Below, piece after piece: positions 1 through 10,000 of a DNA stretch of 64,000 bases (its first letter is position 1; every line of letters starts with the position of its first letter). The notes beneath the pieces are model-generated. The model saw only the letters and a list, made by a program, of their open reading frames with translations, was not told the origin of the DNA and made no database searches. The DNA lies in contig OV884014.1 of the NCBI GenBank assembly GCA_930367205.1, positions 107,986,638-108,050,637 of the forward strand. Direction: 5' to 3'. This DNA comes from Acanthosoma haemorrhoidale (lineage: Eukaryota; Arthropoda; Insecta; Hemiptera; Acanthosomatidae). The position numbers and the translations under genes were made by a program.

Positions 1-272
1 CTATTTATGACAGTAGTTATGTCAATGTTCCTGCAGAAAAGACAGCTATGATGTGACACTGTTTATTACATAGATGTTAATTGACATTAGACTAGACATT
101 GATGCTATTTATGACAGTAGTTATGTCAATGTTCCTGCAGAAAAGACAGCTATGATGTGACACTGTTTATTACATAGATGTTAATTGACATTAGACTAGA
201 CATTGATGCTATTTATGACAGTAGTTATGTCAATGTTCCTGCAGAAAAGACAGCTATGATGTGACAGTGTTT
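1..272. repeat. 104-bp tandem repeat, about 2.6 copies, running off the left edge
   Basis: The unit begins CTATTTATGACAGTAG at positions 1, 105 and 209, so the period is 104 bp. The first two copies look identical base for base. The third matches until about position 272, with one substitution seen (GTGACACTG to GTGACAGTG), and then leaves the repeat. Near-identity implies recent duplication or homogenisation. The array probably continues to the left of the window, so its true size is unknown. No coding potential is seen. Confidence 0.95.
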
Positions 273-300
273 AACCCCTGTAGCCAATGATTAAGCCAAG

Positions 301-316
301 ACAGACAGACAGACAG
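301..316. repeat. Short ACAG microsatellite
   Basis: Four uninterrupted ACAG units follow the 104-bp repeat. This is ordinary simple sequence. Confidence 0.85.
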
Positions 317-2747
317 GCATAAAAGATAAAAAGACAAGACTACTGAGGACAAGATGAAGTTGATGGCCCCAAAGAGAGTGCTCGAGCTTGCGCCCATTTG
401 CTGAGGCAGGAGCACTTAGCGCCCTTGGAGCTTTAGCAATCCGTCTCTGGATTCCCTCTTCACATATCTACCTACATAATGCGCACTTTACATAATGCAC
501 TATTTACTAATGTTCACGAAGCCCGCAGTGGTGGAGTTATGCAGTCCAAGCTTTCAATTTCTTGACTATCAAATAATTACAATTTGAATTTGAGCCTGGG
601 TAAACAATAGATCTAGCATCAACTTACCGGCACAGCGTTTCTTAGGTCGAATCTCTCAAAAGAGAAAAGCTGAAGATGTTTTGTCTCTATCAAACTTAAA
701 AAAGTTACGAATAAATTCGACGATACAAAATACCATTATTTTAATCAGAAATTATTCCTTCTATTACACACTAAATGATACGAAGCAATTTTTCAACTAC
801 TCCTTGTACGTTTTGGAAATTTTCCTCCTGTTGAGTATGGCTGAAGATATTTGGATAACTCTCAGGGCACAGAGTGTTACATATCATTATTAAAAATAGG
901 GGGAAAATACATGAATATTAATACATGGATATTTACAAACTGTCGTTACTATATTAATGGATTGTATGACGTCGATATAATGGGTCATTGGTTCATACCT
1001 CACCTCGACCTTGCTCATTTTCAATCTGACTGCTCTTCACATCGTTCATTCTACGCTCCTCAATGTGTCACTTAAAGTAAGTAAAATTTCCGAGTCGTAC
1101 TCATCGAACCTAAGCTAAAACAACATTGAGTGGTCATTTAGAATTGAAAACCGTTCAACACAATATCCTCACACACACAGTAACTTAGCTAAATACCAGT
1201 CAAAGTTACAGCGCTAGTCGATAAAATATTGCTGATAATCGGCCCTTAAGACCGCCTTATAGAGCCCATTCCACGGGCCCCAAGAGTCAAACCACTTAAT
1301 GGCAAAAAGGTGAGCGTTATTAAAAAAAAACCAATCCAATAACTTTTAATATAAATGATAATGCAATAGAATGTATGTCTGAATAATTTCACTGTAAATA
1401 CCTTATTCATATTATATTCGTTTCTCCTTACAGAACCATCGATATGTTTGATAGTCATTTATTATTCACAGATTATTTGCAATTGTAACTGTACATGTTT
1501 ACAATGCTAATGTGATACTCAAACAGTTAGAAACACATAACAAGTTATTCTAACAAGTAAGTCATGTTTGGTCCCTTTACGGATGTAACATTTGAGGGTC
1601 TGTATGCTGTAATTGTCTATTTATCCATTAATATGTTTGCTTAGATCAAGTCATAAAAGCTAAGACAATCGTATCTACTAAGAATTTTAATTGTCATTTC
1701 AAATTAAGCCATCTCCCGGAGTTCTTCAGGTTTCTAAAAAGGAAAAATAAATATCCTACGTCAAGATTCAGATATGGAAGAGAAAGCTGGCCTGAGGCTT
1801 GACACCTGGTGATTTGTTGGCACACAGTTGCCCTGAGGGACTTGACGATTGCCTCTTTCGTGGATAAAGACAGCCCGTGGGACCTGCTGACCCCGAGAAG
1901 GAAACATGTGCATAATCGACGCTCCATCAGGAGGGACCGAAGCCAAACCTGGATGGACCACCGTGTAAGGGCGTCTGCAGCATGGTTCAGCTACAGAGGT
2001 CTGTGGGACAAAATTCGATACTTGCTCTCTGCCTGGGCACTGGCTGAAACATCTAGAAATCACCAACTTTCTTCATTTCATTAAAAGTTGAAATAGTTGT
2101 TGTTATGAACATTTAATAAGAATAAAGGGATTTAATTATTGACGAGTGAACATACAAAGTGATAGCCTATTGCCAAACTGCTCAAAATAGACAAGCGTCA
2201 AAATTACTTGCTATACTGTCCTCGATCACTTTTTCTTTACGAAAATAGTTTTCATTTTGTTAACGGGTTATTATGTAAGTTTCTGCACTCATTGCGGAAA
2301 TAACCATTTGTTTTCTCAAAAAAAGAATGTTTGTTTTGAAACAACTTTTTAAATGTTTTTGATTTAATTTTACCATATACATGTTAGCTTACATGTTATG
2401 TTATTATGGCATAATATGGATAACTAACTTTTTCACTTTTTTCCATCCTATGATTGAAGACCCCTTCACGAGGACATTCAGCAAAAACACGTCGACTTTC
2501 CATCTGCCTTGGATACCTATTTTCCATTTAATTCTTGATGAAATATTTTAACCAATTCCTCGCTCACTCCAACCAGGTTATCCGGAAAGTACTAAAAATG
2601 TACATGGAGCGTAATACTTTCAGACTAATTAGTTAATACCTACAATTTTGTTTACATTGCAACAATTTGGGACAAAAGTTAGTTAGGCCAAAGGTTAAGG
2701 AAAACTAACCAGGCTTAATGAGGTAATGTGTGAAAAAAGTAGTGATA
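317..2747. other. No recognisable gene; includes a GC-richer block at about 1750-2060
   Basis: I see no gene or repeat family in most of this stretch. The block at about 1750-2060 is clearly richer in G and C than its surroundings and is open on both strands (a 91-codon frame on + and a 101-codon frame on -). Neither translation resembles a family I know and no intact splice context was found. It could be an old repeat, a noncoding transcript or an unrecognised exon. It lies far inside what is probably Dok-7 intron 2 or beyond. Confidence 0.4.
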
Positions 2748-2755
2748 GGTATTAG

Positions 2756-3015
2756 CAGAGGCGTAAATACAGGGTGGCAGGGCTGGCAAAATGCCACGGG
2801 CCCCCGACCCAAGAGGGCCCCGGCCCAAGTGGCCGTGAGCTCAGAAATATTGTTTTAATATTGTACCTATTTATAAAAATATTAAAATATATATACCATA
2901 ATACAAATTATTGGTTGTGGGTAACTAAACTACTCGTAAGTATAATAAAGCTTAATGATAGGGCCCCCATTAAACGAATTTGCCACGGGCCCCAGATGAT
3001 ATAGTTACGCCACTG
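2756..3015. mobile_element. hAT-type MITE, 260 bp, with perfect 8-bp target duplication
   Basis: The element is bounded by imperfect inverted ends: CAGAGGCGTAAATAC on the left and, read on the minus strand, CAGTGGCGTAACTAT on the right. Blocks like GCCACGGGCCC recur inside both ends. It is flanked by the direct repeat GGTATTAG at 2748-2755 and 3016-3023. An 8-bp duplication and CAG-GGCG ends are typical of the hAT superfamily. The interior is short and AT-rich with no transposase, so it is non-autonomous. The 76-codon frame across it is incidental. Confidence 0.88.
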
Positions 3016-3023
3016 GGTATTAG

Positions 3024-3602
3024 GTAGGAAAGATTCTAATAAATAAATAATGAAAATAAATGTTTTATTGTCAGTCTTAACGGGGATTTATGCAGCAATT
3101 AGTCTGATGCGTGAGCGATCGATATAAAAAAGAAACTAGGCAAGGTTCCGCTCGGTATAATTACTGATTGAAGCTATGTCATTATAAGTGTGATAAGTTG
3201 GCCTAGATAGTTAGAAGACACAAGAGGAGTTAGAACCAGCCAAGCGATGTAGCAGAGTCAAATCTCGTAGAGTACAAAGAGAAAGTGTAGAGACGCTTAT
3301 CTCGAGTGACACAACTTGTACCGGGCTTTGAACCACTCACAGCCCTTTTAGTCTTGCTGGTATATAGAATTATATGATGTAATAGCAGGATGTATTACAT
3401 TAGTAAATCAGAAGAGAGGGTCCGGCCGGGGACGAGGGAGTCGGCAAAAAAGGCCCAATCGTATTTTCCAACGAATATTTCCTTTAGGGGTGAGGGCAAT
3501 ACATCGTCTTTCATCCCTGCCAATGGTCGGCCTAATACGGCGAAAATCTCTTAGGTTTTTATATATAATATTTAATACTTGATTATACTCGATATATACA
3601 GA
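3024..3602. other. No gene seen between two DNA transposon remnants
   Basis: Nothing recognisable was found here. The frame on the minus strand at 3408-3611 overlaps the edge of the next transposon and has no known similarity. Confidence 0.4.
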
Positions 3603-3603
3603 G

Positions 3604-4246
3604 GGGTCCAAAAAAATGTACCCACTGGTTAACAGTCCATAACTTGCAAACTAATTGACGGGCTTGTCTCATTTTTGGTGAAAGTGTAGCTTTAAGTCCC
3701 GCTTAAAGATATCACTGTAGGTGTTTGAAATGGTCACCATTAACATCCACACACAAACGATGCCACCGAACTGCAGCACGAACTACTGACTGCAACGTGT
3801 TCACTTGGATATTTGCACATGAATGTACGATGGATTCTCGAAGTTCATCCAATGTGCGTGGCTTTTGTCGATAAACGACGTCCTTTAGTGTTCCCCACAG
3901 GTGAAAGTCCAGAGGAGTTAAGTCTGGGGAACGTGGTGGATACTCTACAGCACCTCTACGTGTACCTTTAAGTACCTTTCGTACTTAAAATACCACTTTA
4001 AAACAGACTTCCTTTCATCAAATGTAAGCCTTACGCCAGCCATATTTACTCGAGTAACAAGTTACAACTAACAATAAAACACTAACTATCTGGCGACTGT
4101 CATCTGACAAAACAAAACAACGCAATACAACGCTTGTATGGCGATTGCCGGAACTACAAACTATTACACTACCAAAAATGAGACAACTCCGTCAATATTA
4201 GTATAGTAAAATGTTTATTTTAAAAAATAGGGTACTTTGGTGAGCT
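3604..4246 (-). mobile_element. Internally deleted mariner-like (IS630-Tc1-mariner) element
   Basis: The two ends are related as inverted repeats. The left end has GTCCAAAAAAATGTACCC. The right end read on the minus strand has CACCAAAGTACCC. Both are followed further in by a shared block, ATTGACGG-(G/A)-(C/G)TTGTCTCATTTTTGGT, present at about 3654-3680 and as its complement at about 4170-4196. Between them lie the start and the end of one transposase gene with the middle missing. The whole is about 640 bp, roughly half of a full mariner-type element. It is a non-autonomous derivative. The outer TIR on the right has decayed, so the exact boundary is uncertain. Confidence 0.8.
3712..4043 (-). 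pseudogene. Mariner-like transposase, start and end joined by a large internal deletion
   Basis: On the minus strand an ATG at 4043 opens MAGVRLTFDERKSVLKWYF, which looks like the first helix of a transposase DNA-binding domain. From about 3990 down to a stop at 3712-3714, in another frame, the end of a transposase is readable: RSPDLTPLDFHLWGTLKDVV, then the helical C-terminal tail. The SPDLTPLDFHLW block holds the third catalytic acidic residue of the DDD/E transposases. The first two catalytic residues are absent, because about 200 residues between the two parts are deleted. The two parts differ in frame (332 nt from ATG to stop, not a multiple of three). It cannot encode an active enzyme. 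Confidence 0.85.
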
Positions 4247-6199
4247 ACTTATATTCAGATGAACCAAAGAGAAAACATAGAAAAACAAGTAACCTTCTAC
4301 ATTTCTCTAATAATCAAATTAAAAAAAAGTAATGCCAAGCAAATGGATATTTTTTATTGCACTGTTCCTATTTTAAAGAGGCAATTCCGTTGGATATCAC
4401 ATTGATGAAACCCATTTGTAATGCGTGCAATTTACCTCAATATAAATTAATCGCGACTTTTTAGGCTTTGGACTAGTACTAGACAGTTGCTTGTAATAAT
4501 ATTGTAGAAATTGTAGAAACATAATTAAAAGGCGCGCAATTGAAATGATTTCGCTGTAAATAATTAAAGAGATATGAGGTGCACATGCTCAAGTGGGGCT
4601 TCTCTTCCCAAACACGTAGAAACTAATTAAGGTCTCGCGTCCACCTTCTTTTCAATCTTTTTTTGCAATTTTGTCAAGTGACATGACGACGCATCTCCTA
4701 AGAACGTTGGTTTCCAAATAAAAATTTTTTTCATATTTTATTTTAATTATTTTCTCAGAGTAGCTTCTGTTAAAACTTACTTAATCCAAAAGTGTAACAA
4801 GCATAACTAGTGGCAAGCCTACATCAAATACTCGACAGAAGTGGACAAAAATAATTGCATGAAACGGAAGATTTATTTCATCATACATGGAATGTTGTAT
4901 TTATTTTCTAATATAAAAAATAGATTTTTTGTTTTCGATTAATGTTTATTATATTTAGATCCACTTCCTCAATATTTTTTTATCTGTATCACTTAAATAG
5001 AGAAAGCAGGGACTAAGCGACAGGAGAGTGAAACAGACATAGAACTATGAAAGGAGAAGGGGGAAATGATTAAAGACTGACACGGGCGTTGAGTGAGTTA
5101 TGAAGGGGTTGGTACCCATTTGGCGAGGCAGCCGACCTGCGGCCATCCATCAAGGCTTACATTAGACCGTCGTCTCTTCACCCATTCATACCTTCATCGC
5201 TCTACTGGCAATACCTAGCCCCAATCTCTTTCGTTTGCCCTGCGCATGCACAGGCCGTCAGGGGACAGGTGGCCTACTTCAGCGGGTTTCAGTTGTTCCT
5301 GCCCGCTTAGTATTTAGTAGTAGTCACTTGTTTCTAAGATCAAAATGATTCCAAACGAAATGTGCCCGAATAAGGCATAAATGCTAAAAAAAATAAAACA
5401 TAGGAAATACTTTTTTCCACGGTTAAGTACGCACCATAGAATGGGAATAAATACAATTGTTTAATAAGACATAGCCGATTATTTACATATATGACATTAT
5501 ATAAAATTAAATAAATAGTATATCTATTTGAAGTTTGTTTAAGAGACGCTAATAAACAAAAAAAAAGAGAGTGATTTATTTACCCCATGCTTCGTTAATT
5601 CCATCCCCCCTTCAACTTCTTTTTAGGGCAGTTTCTTTTATCAAGGAGCAACTCATTTTAAAACTTTTCTCCCATCAATTTTTCGTCATTTTTCAACAAA
5701 GAAAAAACCCTAGTTACTTTGAGTTTTTCTTGTATTTTTCTACTTTTAGCCATAAGCACCGCTACACTTCGTCTTTATCACAATTATAACAGTGAAGAGT
5801 GCTAAAAGGTCCAACATTTTAAAAATACATTATTTATTCTGATATAAAGATATCTTTCGTCCAAGATTAAACATAACGCTAAATTGTTTTACTTTCCGAC
5901 ATTTTCAATGGAATGTATTGTTTTTTAATACTTAATCTTTCCCTCATTGCATTCTTATAATAGATATTTGTATTTATTGAGGTTTTTATGTTTGTTCGGG
6001 ACGACTTAATAATTCTACTGATTTTAATAGAAACCTAAAATTTGGCAGCAAAGTCCTACTTTGATTGCAAAGACGTAAGAAATACAGCCATTTCCATTAA
6101 CAAATAAATGTCTATAATATTTATCAGGATGTAAAATTAAAGATATTACTATGTAATATACAGTGAGTGGTAAAATCTTTTTCTTGAAAGATGAAGTGT
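4247..6199. other. AT-rich DNA without a recognised gene
   Basis: Mostly AT-rich sequence with poly-A and poly-T runs. A GC-richer part at about 5090-5310 has no open frame that I recognise. A 23-bp segment in it (5273-5295) recurs exactly, inverted, at 61891-61913, so both may be scraps of one old repeat. The 72-codon frame at 5571-5789 is low in complexity and not supported as a gene. Confidence 0.4.
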
Positions 6200-6210
6200 C
6201 CTTTTATTAA

Positions 6211-6996
6211 TTTTTTTTTTTTCTTAGCTTTCAAATTTTAAGGTTATGGATAAGGGAAAAATAGAGGAATTTATTTGGGGTGAGCGGATCCTTTTACTAG
6301 GAGTACCTGTTTGAAGGTGGAGTGAGGGAATTAAGGAGTGTGGGAAGCCTCGGTAGAGGTGGAAATGCTGCGGTGCAGTGGTGAGAGTCCACTGAAGGCT
6401 GAGCCTAGAGTATCTCTACGCATGTAGTGCAGTCTTATTTAGTTGGAAAGCAGTGATGGGTGCCCGTCAGAGGCTTGTTATTGGTTGGCCAAGGGCCGTA
6501 ATGTCCACCATTTGGTCTGCTTTCCCAGATCTAGATAGTTGCGATCTTGCCGGTAGTGGTGGGGGTGTCAGGTCTTGGAATAGGGGGTTTTGGCAATGTT
6601 TCATCGAGTCGAAGAATTCGATGTGTCTTCTTTGGATGGCTTCGGTGATGGTGGGGACCTTGAACTTTTCGTGGATGTCAGGAGCCTTCATTTCACGAAA
6701 AGGGGTATGCCATAGTGCCGTGCGCAGGATGTTGTTCTGGAAGCTCTGGAGTCTATTTATGGTGCAGGTGTGGAGAAAACGGAACAGCAGTGCTGGCCTC
6801 AGGACGCTCTGATATATGAGCAGTTTCAGCCTCAGGGATATAGCCGGGCTTGTGATGAGATGCTCGAGAGAGAAGTAAGTCCTACGTACTCTTTTCAGCT
6901 TCTTCTGCAGGTGTGTGCCGAACGTCATGTGTCTGCCGAGGTAGCATATGCTGTTGGCAGGTTTGCAATCAGTCCCGTCTATGTTGAAGCTTTTTT
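6211..6996 (-). mobile_element. Jockey-like LINE, group B, 5'-truncated, with 11-bp target duplication
   Basis: The element lies on the minus strand: its 3' poly-A is the poly-T at 6211-6222, followed by a 3' untranslated part to 6466 and the end of the reverse transcriptase ORF beyond. It is flanked by the perfect direct repeat CCTTTTATTAA at 6200-6210 and 6997-7007. That is the signature of target-primed insertion, and it fixes the truncation point at 6996. Relatives of the same group lie at 37573-38164, 50069-50321 and (diverged) 52795-52988. Confidence 0.92.
6467..6996 (-). pseudogene. C-terminal end of a jockey-type reverse transcriptase ORF (group B)
   Basis: Reading down from 6996 the frame is open to a stop at 6467-6469, about 176 codons. 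It begins inside the protein near KSFNIDGTDCKPANSICYLG. Then come GRHMTFGTHLQKKLKRVRR, the helix LRLKLLIYQSVLRPALLF, RLQSFQNNILRTALWHTPF, and the tail EAIQRRHIEFFDSMKH and PPPLPARSQ. This order (YLG...L.W/T block, YKS.LRP..., RLQ..QN..LR, final helical tail) is that of the thumb and C-terminal region of insect jockey-clade ORF2. The polymerase active site and endonuclease are missing because of 5' truncation, so the copy is dead. The frame is intact with no stops, which with the clean target duplication suggests a fairly recent insertion. Confidence 0.88.
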
Positions 6997-7007
6997 CCTT
7001 TTATTAA

Positions 7008-10000
7008 AGACAATTGTATTGTAAATATTTGAATAAAGCCGCTGTTGCCGTGGTTACATATCGCCATAATTCAATGTGTATGTGTTATGTATATGTATCA
7101 AACTGCTTTTGAGTATTTATGCCGATAAATATCATTAATTTAAACTTAAGAAAGAAATGAACAGACAATTTTTTTGGAAGATGATTGAAACCCTTAATTG
7201 TGTGATATTGCAAACTTAACTAAATTTTTATTCGATAGGTGCTAATGATAATTAGTGATTGATATTATTAAAAACCAAATTTATCGGGAAATAATCTTTG
7301 TGATTTATGTTTCTCAGATTACCTCTAGCTTGAAACGTGAGCACTCTTCCTGCGAACTAATCTTGAGAAAGAGGAGGTGTTGAAAATGTGCCTGGAACGG
7401 AGCTTTCCAAGTCAGTGAAGGGTCAGGTATCCCTTATCAACTGCATCTGCCAGACTGTAATTGTTGCTCTAGCCGAACGAAAGGTGAAATACTGTTGACA
7501 ATTCTCCTTCAAATTTGCCTACATAGCATACAAGTTTCCTCGATCGGATGAAGGAAATACGCGAACTCATATCCGATTATGTCATCGCTAGCTGTTCACC
7601 TTTTCATCAGCAGGCAAGATGCAAGCTTACATCATGGCCACATTTAAACCTTTCATTTCCAACTATGATATATTTACTATGACCGTCTGCAATTATCTTC
7701 AGGGGCAGTCCTTCCTCTAGCCAGTCGAGAATGTTCCTTTGGGAGAAATAACAAAATGTATTGGCCCGAAGCCCAGTTTGAAAACTGTAGATAATTAAAA
7801 TTCCAGATCCAACCATTTTGTTGATAAATGTAATAAAAAATAAATAAATTTGCATTATACCGTGAGGTGACCGCTATTTAATAATTGACAGTAATAGATC
7901 AAAGTGTTAATAAATGAAAGAAAGGCGGAGAGAGAAAATAGGAAAGTACACGGAAGTCCTTCGGGAGTCGAAGAAGGTAACGGAAGTAGCGGAGGTTGGG
8001 CTGGCTACTTTATTCTTTCCTAAAGAATAACGAATAGATATTATATCAAAGAATGAACCAGTGTATTTTGTTCATTTGGCCACGTCAACAAACAACATGA
8101 TTACGTTTCATATTTCCAAATGGAGGGACTACTTACAATTTCTCTTTTCCTGTTCTTTTGTACTATATTGCAAAATATACAATTCCCGCACTCTAAACCC
8201 CTAGAATAAATATTCGTCCATTTATTTAAACAAAATGTGTACAACAATGGCTGACAGTTAGGACATCTCTTGTCAAAGTGTTGATGGTTGAACGGTTTAG
8301 TTCCATAAAATTTACATGTTGGCGTCCAGAACCAGTGACCAATTGAAGGACAGACAGACAAACATAAAAGCGGGAAATGAATGTTTTCGAAAAGTCGCAC
8401 CCTACGGACAAAAAGGTCGACTGCCCACATATTTCCCACGGGAGATGGCATGCCCTGAAACCAAAATCCCAAAGCGGGACTGAACGTAGCAAAGTAGTGG
8501 TTAATTCTGAAATTTCTCCTGTTTTATCTTCTTTTTGTTTGTATTCAGGTATATTTCAGGTAGCAGGTCGTGTCCGCGAGATGTTTATCCACTAAGAGAG
8601 AATACGCGCCATTAGAAATTCAGACAGCGTCTAAATCTCGTGCCTCGCAGATAAACCTCCTTCACTGCTATCCTCAGACTAATGCAGGTTATTCTTATAC
8701 AGGAGGCCTCTCTCCGGCGGGAATGTTGTGTTCTGGCGGGAAATCAACGTGGGTCACGTCTGTTGTCCTTTGTCGTGCTTCGTCGACCATTATCTACGAT
8801 TAAATTTGAATATGAATCCGGAATAATATATTTTACCTTGTTTTTTTGTTTTTTTTCTTTTTTTAAGTAAAACACGTTGAATTTCGAAGCACATAACGGG
8901 CGGCGTAAGACTTTCACATTTCCTAGGCTTGCTATGAAACGGCTCTCATAACCGAAACAACAACTGCTTTTTAGAAAGCAAGCAGAAAACGTTAGTTAAA
9001 AAGTAAACACAAAATTGACATGACTAGGATAGGGCTGAGGCTACTCCCGCGAGGAACGCACATTCTTTATAAAGCTGAAATATCAAAAAAGCAAGAAAAC
9101 TATTAAAAATGTCGCCAATAGAAAACTCGATTTAATAATTAACAGTAGCGTTTCAAATATAAACCTTGAGGTTCTCCAGAGAATGTATTTATTTAACCAT
9201 CAAATTACAATTTCATAATTGTCACAAAATCACTAATAAAAACAATCAAAACATACAATTTGCATGTCAATTTCTAACATTAGTTACCAATTAAATAAAA
9301 TGTTATCTTTTTAACGATTTCATTGCCAATTTTTGAGACGATTGTCAAGTCCTCTAGGAAAATTTCAAGTTTTGGCGAGATGTTGATACTTAAATGAATA
9401 ATATTTGACTAACATTTGAAGAAATACAATATAATTGATTTCCATTTGGTGTCATATCCCCAATTAATCTATATAAAGATAAAGACTATTAAAAATAAGA
9501 TATAAGGACTGGATATAAATAAAATAAGAATTGAAATCTAAGCGGAGATATGAGCGAAAAGAGAAACGAGGATATACGGGCCATCAGATACAGAGGTGGT
9601 CATAAAGTCATAAAGGGAATAAACGGGCCATGTCCTGTGGGATGAGAGATCACTTGACATCTTCAAGGGCTGACCTTGAAAATGGCTACAGAGGAAACTC
9701 AAGGAAAGTGTGCCAACAAATCAAAGCGTGCCTGCATGGACGGTTGAATGTAAGGCCTCAACTTACCTGCGTGTGACTTCCTTTAAATACAATGGGTAAA
9801 TAGCGACGTACATGTATTTAACCCTTACATGGTTCATGGTAAAGGTTTTTTAGGGGTCGAAGGAGTTACATCACTTCACTGGAACAATAAATCAGAGAAA
9901 AAACAATTTGCGCTGAGGCAAAACTCCATGTCAGACCAGAACTATGGCCTCATGCAACATGCATGGAGGGCTTAGATGCATGAATGATGCATACAGGCAC

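Noticed and set aside
1761..2084. Overlapping 91- and 101-codon frames on opposite strands
   Set aside because: Both strands are open in the same GC-richer block, neither translation is recognised and no splice sites were found, so no gene is called.
8101..8492. Cys-rich 123-codon minus-strand frame, briefly considered a zinc-finger protein
   Set aside because: A second long frame overlaps it on the same strand, the Cys spacing fits no motif I know, and no splice or start context supports it.
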